Part shown: positions 12,773 through 24,400 of the stretch, one piece after another
How positions within the stretch are numbered: the stretch's first letter is position 1
How the letters are laid out: each line of letters starts with the position of its first letter
Origin: Ulva prolifera
Taxonomy: Eukaryota; Chlorophyta; Ulvophyceae; Ulvales; Ulvaceae
Assembly: GCA_023078555.1 (NCBI GenBank)
Contig: CM041200.1
Location: forward strand, 7,479,361 to 7,543,360
Reading direction: 5' to 3'
DNA: 64,000 nucleotides
Notes under the pieces: model-generated
Told to the model about the DNA's origin: nothing
Seen by the model: the letters and a program-made list of their open reading frames with translations, nothing else
Database searches by the model: none
Position numbers and translations under genes: made by a program

Positions 12773-13571
12773 GCACCGTGTCGATGCATGGAAACTGTGC
12801 CTTGACGTGGGTATGGTGCCGCCATGCTCTGCAGGTAATGCTGGCGGCGTGAGCACATGTCGATGCATGGAAACAGTGCCTTGACGTGGGTATGGTGCCG
12901 CCATGCTCTGCAGGTAATGCTGGCGGCGTGAGCACATGTCGATGCATGGAAACAGTGCCTTGACGTGGGTATGGTGCCGCCATGCTCTGCAGGTAATGCT
13001 GGCGGCGTGAGCACATGTCGATGCATGGAAACAGTGCCTTGACGTGGGTATGGTGCCGCCATGCTCTGCAGGTAATGCTGGCGGCGTGAGCACATGTCGA
13101 TGCATGGAAACAGTGCCTTGACGTGGGTATGGTGCCGCCATGCTCTGCAGGTAATGCTGGCGGCGTGAGCACATGTCGATGCATGGAAACAGTGCCTTGA
13201 CGTGGGTATGGTGCCGCCATGCTCTGCAGGTAATGCTGGCGGCGTGAGCACATGTCGATGCATGGAAACAGTGCCTTGACGTGGGTATGGTGCCGCCATG
13301 CTCTGCAGGTAATGCTGGCGGCGTGAGCACATGTCGATGCATGGAAACAGTGCCTTGACGTGGGTATGGTGCCGCCATGCTCTGCAGGTAATGCTGGCGG
13401 CGTGAGCACATGTCGATGCATGGAAACAGTGCCTTGACGTGGGTATGGTGCCGCCATGCTCTGCAGGTAATGCTGGCGGCGTGAGCACATGTCGATGCAT
13501 GGAAACAGTGCCTTGACGTGGGTATGGTGCCGCCATGCTCTGCAGGTAATGCTGGCGGCGTGAGCACATGC
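12773..13571. repeat. 79-bp minisatellite, about ten copies
   Basis: The marker AGCACATG recurs exactly every 79 bases from 12852 to 13563, giving about ten units. Apart from the first unit, which differs near its start, copies are almost identical, pointing to recent expansion or homogenisation. Each unit holds the inverted pair GCCGCCA and TGGCGGC separated by 17 bases, so each could fold into a hairpin, and each carries TGCATG. Because 79 is not a multiple of three, long stop-free frames run through all minus-strand phases; these are by-products of the repeat, not genes. Confidence 0.95.
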
Positions 13572-14083
13572 ACCATTTAGTAGTGCCATGTCACACGGCC
13601 CATGTGTTGTGCATGCATGCATGCGCACCAGGCCAGCTCGCGCGTGGCGTAAGGCCTTACACGTAGTAGCCCTGGGAACACTCATGCACAACGTCACCGT
13701 GGTCGCCACACTAGGCATTCCTGTCCGATTGCTTTGAACTCCCCGTCCAGCAGACCACCTTGCAAATGATACCGGCGAGGACGCAGTGGCACATTTATTT
13801 TGGGCAGGTGTATACCGGCATCGACGATCAGAAAGATTGGGGACTGTGCCTGCATTTGACTTGCTGCTGTGGCTGATCACAGCTCCGCGCATCTTCAGGT
13901 GGCAGCTGCTATACCTGGCCATGGCGGAGCGATACATGATTGCCTCACTGATCGTCGACTATGTTCTTACGCGAGCACACTGTAGAGGCCAGTATAAGGG
14001 AAGGGTAAGAAACATATTATACTTCGACCTTCTGCAGCGATGCTATGTACATGCATTATTCAGTCCGTGACTTCGAGAGAGCC
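13572..14083. other. Noncoding; one unassigned 94-codon frame
   Basis: The start is a TGCATGCATGC palindromic tract (13611-13624). A 94-codon plus-strand frame at 13786-14070 has hydrophobic stretches (LLLWLITAP, MIASLIVDYVL) but no recognised motif and no splice context, so I do not call it a gene. Confidence 0.35.
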
Positions 14084-14278
14084 TGTGAGGTATGGAGGGA
14101 ATGGTTGGACCTAGACCACGTGTGTTTATTCCACAGCCCTATGTTTGGGATATAAATAGACATGCTGAAGTCTAGGTCTTCGGACTCTACATGCAACTCT
14201 TTCTTCTTTCCGGGACACTGCCGTTGCTAGCGGCAAGTCTCCTCTGAATCCTTGCTATGAGCGAGATAACTCATAACA
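14084..14278 (+). mobile_element. LTR-like fossil
   Basis: The segment begins TGTGAGGTATGG and ends ACTCATAACA, with a TATA box (GATATAAATAG) followed by a pyrimidine-rich stretch, the layout of an LTR promoter. The ending CATAACA is the exact complement of the start of the second LTR-like segment near 19.75 kb. No coding part of a retroelement is recognisable nearby. Likely an old solo or truncated LTR, family undetermined (Copia-type ends possible). Confidence 0.3.
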
Positions 14279-17200
14279 GTACAGATGAAACGGTAGATGT
14301 ACTGCAGTTGTGGTTGATGTGGTGGACTTGAGTCATGCGATCTGCATCAAAGAATGTGTATAGCGGGAGGTGTGTTCTTACTACATGCATGTCTGCCCTC
14401 GTCACACCCCTGGAACACAGTGGATTCAGCCAACTCACAGTAAGCATATTCATGCAATTGATTTTTACACAACACCTCTGCGCATGTAGCAGATAGCTGC
14501 ACCATGCTGGGATCCCTGCAATTCAGGTCTAAATAGCATCGCGTGAGGGGGCGGCGCTACGCGCCTCCACGGCTCACTGGTAACAAATATGGGCGTCCCA
14601 GCACGCTGAAGCTGCAGCACTCATCAATCTCATGAATCACATCCCTATGGGCCGAGCCTGTGGGACCGAGGCCAATCAGCTCTCACCCGCCCACCTCAGC
14701 ACCTCCGCACCAGCAGAGGGCATCGTTACGGAGGTGCCTGAGACCCACACATTGCTGGTGTGGTCGGCACATTCATCTCAACCAGGCTGGTGAGACACAG
14801 GCTTCACCACCAGCTGGTCAAAGACCGGCCTTGAATCACAGGCGATGGTCAACATCTGCTGTCGCTTGCACTCTGCTTTCCACCGCAATGGGAATCCTAG
14901 AGGACTCAGAAGGACCAGGCTTGCTGATACCTATTGAAAGAACCAGCGTGGAGAGCCATGCTAGTCAAACATTTGCAGCAGCATCGGGCCAGCGGGCCAC
15001 TGTCACACCATTCATCTCGCCACCTGCCACATCCCGGGTCAATGCACTGCGCCATCGACTGATAAATGAAAAAAAAATCTCTAATCTAATATCTGCGCCT
15101 AAGCTACAGCCGTGGCCCTTCAGCAACTCACCAGAAATAACCTCTGCTCACACGGAAGCGTAAAAAGGTTGCCGTAGCAACTTCACATGGAGGTAGCCCA
15201 AACTACGTTTTGTGGGCCACCATCATGCAGCTATGCATCGCCATTGCACCGATCGCCGGTGCAGTTGGTGCTGTATCCGCAACATCCGGTGACCCAGGCA
15301 CATGACCAGCCCGAGTGATCATGTCCCAGATACGGAGCGCCGTAACATTTTTCAGGCAGGCCACCGGTCATACTGCCGGTGTTGGGTCGAAATCAAGTTA
15401 CGTGTACCTGCAAGCGCTGACTGCGTCGCACGCGTGTACATATTTGCCGTGAAGTCAGGGCCGTGTAGGAAACCGCCGCAGAGCAGTACCAAAATTGTGC
15501 AAGAGCCACACCGATCTGGGCGAGAAAGAGTCGTACTTGTTCGGCGTAGCCCCTGCCCGATGATTCTCAAACCAATCCCCACTGTCAGGCCATCCAGGGG
15601 AAGCGTTCGGAACTTTCTGCAGACGCAAAGCATTGTGACAAGGAGCCAGGCGTACCACGCAGAGAAAAGTTGAGCTTTCGAGACGTCAAGTCTGAATGAT
15701 GCCGACAGCAGTTGAGCGCCGCGCGAAGGCCGTTCGCGCGCCTGGCTGCGACATGACACATTCTGTCGAGCATTGGGGACCGCAATAAACGCCAATCGCA
15801 TCCCACAGGCGCTGATCACCCGACTATATCTGACCTGTCAGGGACTTCTGGGCGCGCAGGGCACATCCTGCTTGAAGTTGATCCGCGGCAACGCATGAGT
15901 GTATGCTTCAACAACACAGCTGATGACCCATCGCATTGATTCACGGGCCGTGCGACACTGATTCCATTGCACCACACCACGAAATTTACTGCCCTGGGAT
16001 ACGTGTTTCTTTTCTTGTGCCGTGCTCCTGACCCAGACAAGCAGCACGACAACCATCGGCACGTCATGTTAACGTGGCGCGAGACACGCAGAACCGCCTT
16101 GACTAGCTGAAGGCGAAAAAACTAAATCTTGCTACTGCTGTCAAAGTGAACTGCCAAGGTCTCGCACCGGCCTGTTGTCCTGAAAGAAGAAACGATTCGA
16201 GATGCCTTGATCGACGTCATGGGTCCAGTCGGTCCAACATGACATCAAGCTAAAATATAGAGACGAGAAACATCCATATCGAACATCATGGACAGCGGCC
16301 ACAGGCACATGTGGCCGCTTCCTGGGTCGCTTGTCCTCGACGTTGATCCTCACAGGCTGCAAACTGCTGGGACATGCGATCACTTCATCGACACTAATAA
16401 TCGAGCCACTGTTGCACAGCGTTGATCGCTCCGTGCTGGGGGACTCCGATAGAAGTTTGCTGTTTGATGCTGAATCCGCGCAACCACGGTCGGGCAAATG
16501 TGAGGATCTATGAGACCCACCGTCCATGTGCCCTATACCTGACGAATACATGCCAATGTAACCTATTTTTAGGCGTACTGCGCAGTATCGAAGGACCCGC
16601 TCAGAATCGCGTCAGACCACCAGAGCTAATGGTTGCTAGCCACGGCTACCGCTTGCCAAGTTGCCAGTGCAAAGGCCGATAGAACAAAACTGTTGTCTGC
16701 CCAGCATCGGGAAAGAATATTCACTACTACCGAGCGCGCGAGTGTGTGTCTGTGCTGAGGAATGACTGCTCCAACATTTCCTACACTTGCGGGATAATCG
16801 ACGGGCGGCTCGCCGCCGTTTCCAGGTTTATGCATGCTGATCCATGCATGATACGATGCCGCAGCCAACCGCGTTTGCAAAGCTCAGTTGTATCGCGAAC
16901 CTCATTTGTCTCGAGAGCTCTGGGCTTGCGGGAAGCGGGCATATGATTGTTGCATAGCATCCCACTCAGCTGGACCACCCGTGTGCACGTGCGTACTTGT
17001 TCAGGCGCCGCCGAAGGCTGAGAAAGAATTTTGGCCTTTGAGGGTTGAAGCGATGTCAGTATCAGACTGTCGCTCCAAGTTTGCGATCCAGGGTAAGACT
17101 CGCCGACCCCATGGGAAAATAACATGCGAAGGCGGAGGCGCCATGCACCATAAGGTATGGGCCATAACTATCCGTCTCACACCGTCTGCAGGCTGTGAGC

Positions 17201-19000
17201 GTCTGGGATGAAAGGGTGCACGCATGCATTTCGCTGCATATTTGCAGGATATCCATATGGTGTGAGATAACCACATGCGTAGCGTAAGGATGCACTAGGC
17301 CCTGCAGCTAAGCTGTGAAAGAATTTTGGCCTTAAGGAGAAATTTGACGCCTGCGCACGGCGATTGGCGAGCGCCTGACAAAGCGCGCGTGGTCAGGCAG
17401 CGCCCTGCCTGAGACTGGAGAGTCCAGTGGAGACTGCGGCCAGGCATCACACGTGGGGAACCAATTCTCACTTTTTCCTCCAGTTCACGCCCCGCAATTG
17501 CGTGGCGAGGGTAAGTGCATATGTGGTCTGTGCCCACGCTCATCCCCAACGCTATGCCCGTGCACCATGGTGAATCTGCGCCAGATACGCATACACTAAT
17601 TGCGTACAGCTTGTCTCGCCGAGTTAGCATTGCTGGTCTCGCCTACATGTCCCAGCAAAGGTGGACTGGGTGCTCGTGTTACAGCGACCGAGCTTACATT
17701 CTCTTGTTGCTTCGTGAGGGGCTGTGTGGGGTTTTTTTTTAGCCCACGCGTGCTGTGCTGTACATACATGCACTGCGACGAAGTACCCGTGGCAGCGCCA
17801 CACGAACCGCAACTCAGAGCGCCCCACTGCCATGTTAGCATGTAATAAAAACGGTGTGCATTATCGAAGGCTCTGGCACATTGCATGTCCACGCATCGGT
17901 GCCGAACGCCACAAGTGTGGCTGCCCACGCACAGTCTAAGATCAAGCGCGCGGGATAGATACTCATTACCTCTAGCGGCTAGCGCTGTGGCTGATAGCTA
18001 CTTTTTGCCGTGACTGTCTTGACCGCCTGTCTGATGTCTTTTCATGTCCTGCGCGTCAGGGCGACCATCTTGTAGACCAGCTTTGGCTGGCTGTGACCAA
18101 CAACTTGCGGATGATGAGCCGCCCAGGGGGTTACTACAGCGTTGCAAATTGCGGGTTACCAAAGTCATGTCAGGCATGATACGCTGGAGGTTGGGGATGT
18201 GCGTAAGCTAAGCTGTAGATGGCTATAATGGACTGATTCATAGCTGTGGACTCGTATTGGTGAATTGAATTGAATTGATCGCTGCGCTTTCGATATGGTT
18301 CCTTGCAGACATTGTAAAGCTGTTGTCCATTGGTGCCTATGCTGCTGCTGACCCACCCACTGCCTTTCACTGTGCTGAGGGACACAGAGGGGCTCCTCCC
18401 CAGCAGTAGCAAAAGCGGAACAGAATCGTAATTGGCGCATGACAGACAGGATTCACACAGAGGCTCGTGCTATATGTGAGCCCGCGATTCCCTAGTCTGG
18501 CCTACATTACCTCCGAAATACCACCATGGAAAATTGCAGCACCTTGGATTCTCGGGGAACCTTTTCCTGTCATGTTGCCAACGGTATGAATGCATACAGT
18601 CGTGAAGTGTCGCTGTCGATTGCAATTGGTGCCACAGTTGTAGTCGGAATGGGATCGTTTGCTGGTGGGGAATCCACTGGGGATCAAAATGCCTCTTCAT
18701 TCACAGCCCGAGGTACAGAGTTGCCCCTTCAGGCTGATGCTGTATACCTGCTCTTCAGAGCAACTCGAACGTGGGCTGTATCATGGTCTACCATGCACGC
18801 ATGTTTGACCAAGGATCACCTGACATGACCACACGGTCAGATTTGCAGGACTTCACACATCATGGCAGCACTGCCTCGTGTTGTCATTCTAACCACTGAA
18901 TTTCACAGATAATGCATGACTCCAAAATAACATCGTTTCGGTGTGCCAAATCAAGCCAGGTTCACTGCAGGACTCATTGCATCTGGAGATTGGACCTGCA
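14279..19000. other. Gene-poor region, no supportable gene
   Basis: Lower GC than the exons and no frame with domain content. A 167-codon plus frame at 14660-15163 is Ser/Thr/Pro-rich and unrecognised. A 22-base motif starting GAAAGAATTTTGGCCTT-like sequence occurs twice, near 17018 and 17313, an imperfect dispersed repeat of unknown kind. A short GAATT pentamer run lies near 18263. Confidence 0.4.
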
Positions 19001-19113
19001 CAGTATTGGGTCGTCAGGCCTGATCACAAAGGAACCATCTGAATCAATACGATTAGTATCTGGATGGCAGCCCCGACCATGCTGCAAGGCAGCCGAAGAC
19101 ATGCGCCGGCATC
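19001..19113. mobile_element. hAT-type MITE, degraded
   Basis: Left end CAGTATTGGGTCGTCAGGCC matches the family with one change and continues with its TGATCACA subterminal sequence. The body keeps the block ATGCTGCAAGGC seen in the 3931-4083 copy. The right terminus is eroded, so the end coordinate is approximate. Confidence 0.45.
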
Positions 19114-19748
19114 CCACAAGCATCTCTCTCATGTGGTAAGGCAGCATAGGATATGGTGGTGATGTGACTCGCACAAGACGTCAGTGGCAAGTCACCATCG
19201 GTGCCCACAGACTGCAACCCACAGCCAAGGCGACTTATCAGCGCATGCATGTGCTGCATGTAACCACACCAACGCATGTCCCCCAACACAGGCAGCCATG
19301 ATGATGTGAATGCTGTTAATTTGGATTATTTCACTTACAAATAATAAACAGTGTAATTACAATTTTGTATTACGCTATAACTTGGAATCTGGAGTCTGTG
19401 ATCAGCAGCCTTACATAGGCTGTGAAACTGGAAGAGAGGTTTGGCCGCACCGGGAGTGGGCATGGACGCTCAGCAACGTCTGCCCGGACGAAAGTGAACC
19501 ACTCGAGTCATGCATGCCTACCCCAAGGGGCGTTCATGTGGCCCGATGATATGAACACGTAGGGGAGGAGAAGTGGTGGCTCACTGTTGCGCCCAGCTCC
19601 TTTGTCACAGAAATTTCCGGCAACACCTTCCGTCTGGCCACGGTGGGTGTTGATGTGAGTGATCTGGTCAGCCCTACATAGTGAGATACATGCATGAGAC
19701 TTGACTGTACACGGGACTCGCGTTGAGACCGTATATAAGGACACTACC

Positions 19749-20072
19749 TGTTATGTCCTACGGGGATTATTACTGTAATTCTGGTCAAGTCATTTCGCCT
19801 CACAACAGGTGTTACGTGATTCCGTCCTTGATTGGGCAGGATTAGGACCAGGTGAGGTATCAACGGGTACAGAAGTTGAACAGGCTGGTATATTATGGGT
19901 TTGAACCATAGGCCCCACTCTGGAGCCTATAAATACACGTGTGCTGTCCATCAGCCATCAGTAACTCTCTTCTCCCTGTTCCACAGCCCTCTGAACTGTC
20001 ACCTCTGCGCCTAGCTGCCCCAATCTACATATCAGTGGGCAGCCACGTATTCGTGCCCTGCCATTAGCAACA
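19749..20072 (+). mobile_element. LTR-like fossil
   Basis: It begins TGTTATGTCC and ends TTAGCAACA, giving short inverted ends TGTT/AACA. Inside is a TATA box (CCTATAAATACACG) followed by a CT-rich initiation-like region. A TGGAACCC sequence starts at 20075, placed like a primer-binding site. It shares the GAGGTAT element, TATA box and pyrimidine-rich layout with the segment at 14084-14278. No matching partner LTR or coding region was seen; probably a solo or 5'-remnant LTR, old. Confidence 0.35.
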
Positions 20073-21483
20073 AATGGAACCCAGATGGCCCGGGCTGTTG
20101 CAGCTGTGGCACTGTGTGGCTTGAGGGACAGGAAACAGGGCAGCTGCTGTTACACGCACTTCCGGTCACGCCACCACGTGGCAGCAACCCCACACACCAC
20201 CTTGTGCCCTCCTACAGGCCTTGCTGGTGAACCCACAACACAAACGAAGCTCCGAGAGATGGAAGCTGACGTTTCTAGCTTGCCAGCTTCAATACTGTAC
20301 CGCAACAGCTCCCGCATTGGAAGGTTCGGCAGCACCGGCTCCCTGGCTTGCCATGAGCACCCGCAAGATCAGGCATGCTCCCCACGATTACCTAGACATT
20401 CAGACACGCGCCTGAAGCTTACACGCTTTCTCGCGGCTTCCACCCGGAGCGCATGCACAGGCACACCTCCAGTGCCCGTTCAAGCGGGCACGGTGCATGC
20501 ATGCGCGCATGCATGCTCGCATGCTGAATCTTTGACTACACAGAGCTCTAGTAGCTCAGCCGCGACCCGGCGACGCGCGGTGCCTGCCTCTCAAATACAT
20601 GCATGCATGCCCCGCCGTACCTCCCACCAGCCCGGACCCGTGCGGCGCGGGTCAAAGTGGGGGGGTGCAGGGGCGGCGGCACACCACCCAGGTACCGGCA
20701 GGCGCCGGCGGTTTCGGCGGCAGCAACTCTGCCATGCCGCAGAATATATATATGTATTTATGCGTGGCGACGGCCACTATCAGCGGAACGAAGACGGAAA
20801 AAAACGATCCAGGCCTACCAAGGCATACCACTCCACGGAATGGGCGCGTGGAGGCGAAATAGAAATACAACGCGGCGGAAGGGCGCGGGAAGGGGGGGGG
20901 GGGGGGGTGGGGACCCCCACGGCGCGTAGAGGGGTTGCGTCTGACGCAGTCCCCGGAGGACTGGAAGACCTTAGCACCGCATTGACCCTGGACCCCCCCT
21001 GAACCTTATACCCCAGAACGCATGCGGATGGCGCCGCATGCCATGCAGGCTTCACTGCGCGCCTGCCGCTGGCTCTGCAGTTGGAGCCTCCCAAGGAGGT
21101 GCTCGCGCTGCAGCATCTCGCACTGCCGTGCACAGCCTGTGTACAACCGGCCACGGCAGAGCCGCCGCAAAAAGCCAGGGGTGGCAGCAGGGTGCAGCCG
21201 TGCCGCCGACGCACGGGCAGGTGCCACATTGGTGTCATGTGCCCTCGACCACCGGTAGGAGTATCGAGGTGTCGGGTCTGGCAGTCGGACGCCAGCCCTG
21301 ACAACTCAACGATGCGACACGGGCCGCCGAGCGCGCTGCTGCAATGGCCAATTGCAGATCGCAGAGCCCCGGTGGCATCTGTGCACCACCCAGCCGCGAA
21401 CGTGGCTTGTTGGCCCCCTGAGGCCACGTTCTCGAGAGCACACGCCCCGGGCGTTCTTGCCGCTGTGAGCCGCTGCGAGGCCG
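20073..21483. other. Noncoding with palindrome tract and G-run
   Basis: Contains a dense GCATGC/TGCATGCA palindrome cluster (20493-20524 and 20597-20610), an AT stretch (ATATATATATG, 20742-20752) and a run of 16 G at about 20892-20907. A 305-codon plus frame spans much of this but is built from these simple tracts and has no domain, so it is not called. Confidence 0.5.
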
Positions 21484-24400
21484 TCAGGTGGGCGTGCTTG
21501 CCGTCGGCCGCGTGAGGCGGCGGCACGTGGCGGCAAACGCGGCGACCGACATGCGCCGCTCCGGGTCGCGCTCCAACAGCCGCAGCACAGCGCCATGCAG
21601 CGCGGGCAGCGGCGCCACGCCGGGGCCGCCCCCCTCTGTCTGCGGCTCCCACGGGAGGGCCTCGTGGCCGAGCAGCTGCCGCATCATCTGCACAGCACGC
21701 AGCACGCGTCACGCTCCTGCCAGCCCCGCGGCTGCGGAGCCCATGAGGCGCCGGAGGCCATGCAGCCCAGGGGCCTGGGCTTGAACTTATCTGGGGGTTC
21801 GGGGAGTGGCGGCCGTCGCACAGGCACCGAGATACCGATGGTATCACACCACGATGCCTGAGATCCAAAGCGGCGGCTGCCTGAGAGACGATGCTGCGCT
21901 GCGTGTTGATGTGTCAGGGGTCATTGTGATGAAAAATGGTTAAGACCCACTGACTCTTCCATGACGTGTCTGGGATGCAACTGCAGAGGCTCGGGGATTA
22001 AGCAGAATGTCAGGGGGGCGCCGCGAGCTGGCACAGCGACATACCTGGTTGACACCCTCCTCAGCCGGTGTAAACAGCGGCTGGCCAGAGAGCAGCTCGT
22101 GCGCGAGCACCCCGAGCGCCCACGCGTCGTGCGCCTCCGCCGCGGGCGCCTCCGTCTCCCCGGACGCGTACGCGCGCGCCACCTCCGGCGGGGCGTACGG
22201 CAGCCGCAGCTGCAGCGGCGCGGCGGCAGCGGTCGCGGCGGACGCGTGGAAGTCGACGACCATCCACCGCCGGCGCCGTGGCAGCCACAGCACGTTGGCG
22301 GGCTTGACCGCGCGGTGCACAAAGCCGGCGGCATGCATGTCCGCGAGGCGCGCGGCGACGGCGGAGAGGATCTGCGACAGGGGGAACCCTGTCAGCTCGC
22401 TGCAGGGGGCAGTGCTGCGCAGTGCTGTGGAAGTGCGGAGATGACCCGGCATCGCCACAGTGCTGAATCTAGGGATTCGACCCCAGGTTCATGGGTGGGT
22501 GGGCTTGACGTGCGGGTGACAGCAACCTATTGCAAATCACGCTTGCGCGATCCGTTAAACAGGGCGTTGGCCGAACAACAAGTTGTTGATGACCAAACGG
22601 CATGGCGGTGAGTGAAGCGCATGCCCAGGAAGATATAAACAATGTGAGCTTGTCATGGAAGGCGACAGGCATGGGAGTTGCCAACAACAGATTGCCTGGC
22701 CTGATGCGTTGTGCGCGCAAACTTGAGGCGTGGAGACACTCCAGGCCGTTCCCCTCTCAAGTGACGCACACACTGCTCAGACACAACTTTAGTTGTTGTC
22801 AGCAGCGCAGATTAGCTTCATGGATGCACCGCATCGGCAGTAGGCTGCGAGACTGCTCTCGTGTGTCAGCCTTCGACACAAATGCTTCTGATATTTTTTT
22901 CTTTCTTGGAACCCCACACGGCAACCCGAGCCACACAAGACGGCAACTCGAGCCACACAAGTTCGAGCCATTGCATGGCAGAACGCCAAGCCAGACATTA
23001 ATTGACAAGCATTGCCTGCGGCTGTAGATGCACGAAAAAGACCGGTGCCGAGGGGCCGCTTGGGGGATCCCGGGATGCTAGACATCAAAGCTGGAAACAG
23101 CGGCCGTGTATGACCGCAGGATCCTGCGTGGTGCCGCACCATGCAGCACTGCGCCGTGCGCGCGTCCCCCCGCAGCTCCGTCCGCGCCGCCCAGTCCTGC
23201 AGGCTCTCCCCGCGTTCCAGCGCGACGCACGGCGGCAGCGCGTGGCGCGGCACGCCGTCGACCCGCACGGCCGTCGTGCGGCTCGCACGCACCGCGCCCA
23301 CCCGCGGCACGAACCGCACGAGCGCCGCCTGCGCGTCGCGGCCCTGCTGCTGCAGCACGCGCATGTACATCGCGGCCTCGGCGGCAAAGTCGGCGTCGCG
23401 CGCGAAGAACTTGATCGCGACCGCGGCGCGCGCGTCGACGTCCTCCGCGAACTGCACCACTGCCTGGCCTGCACGGCAGCTCACGCCACGTCGGCGTCGG
23501 AGCGGCGAACAAACGCGTGCAGGTCGCTTCATCGGTGAGGCGCTGGGTTCGGTGTCAAGGAGGGCGTGTGGCTGCGTTCCCCCAAAAGTAGCCCAGGAGT
23601 GGACACACGTACGCCCGCGCAGCCTAGCGGCGTGTCCTGAAGGGTGCCGCAGCGTGTGCATGCATGCGGTGTGTCCACGGGGCCGTGTGCACAGGGACAG
23701 CGGACAATGGCGCCCGCAGCGGAAACAGAAAACGAAAAGCAACAACTGACCTGACGCGTTGGGGTGCTCCTCACCCCCACACGAGCGCATTGCACAGCCG
23801 GGCCAGGTGGAGGCGGGGTTTTTTTTTTAATGCTGGCCGCTGCGAAACACAGAACAAGGGGGAGGTCGGCGCACCTCCGAAGCGGCGCTCGTGGCGGCCC
23901 AGCATCTGGTATCGGCCGCACAGGAGCACGCCCGACGGCACGCTGTCCAGCGCAGCGCACACAGCACGCAGCGCAGCCGTGGCGGGCATGTCGGCGCCTG
24001 TGCTCTGCGGCGCCGCAGGCAAGGCGCCCCCCGGGAACTCGCCGGACACGACCGCCGGGCCCTCCCGCGGCCTGCTCGGCGCAAGAGGGTCGTCCTCGCT
24101 GGCGCGTGTAGCGTCGCGTAGCCGGGGGGACGGGATTGCAGTGGGCGTGCTATCGCGCCTGAGTGGCTCGGACTTTGGCCCGTCTACGCGGCGAGCACCT
24201 GGGCGGCCGATGCGGGAGTTTGCCCCCACGCGGGCCTCTCCGACTGCGCGCCCGGGGCTGCCCGGCCCGGCCCATCGGCGCTGTATCTTTGCGGTGGAGT
24301 GTAGGACCTGCGCGCTGTGGGGTCGCGACAATGCGGAGAGTCCGCGTGGGGGGCTGAGCTCGAGGGAGTCTGAGCTGGATGGCCGATGTGGTATTGCCGA

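Noticed and set aside
12773-13571. Possible CRISPR array
   Set aside because: Units are contiguous and identical with no unique spacers, and the genome is eukaryotic.
12447-13937. Minus-strand frame of 496 codons and overlapping frames of 289-299 codons
   Set aside because: They run through the 79-bp minisatellite; a 79-base unit without stops stays open in every phase, and the product is only the repeat translated.
15352-15819. 155-codon minus-strand frame
   Set aside because: No domain, low coding character, and overlapped by other frames of similar length.
20085-21002. 305-codon plus-strand frame
   Set aside because: It spans palindrome tracts, an AT repeat and a 16-G run, and has no motif or splice support.
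22469-22490. GGGATTCGACCCC resembling a tRNA T-loop
   Set aside because: No matching acceptor stem, D-arm or anticodon arm could be placed around it; it lies in a receptor-gene intron.
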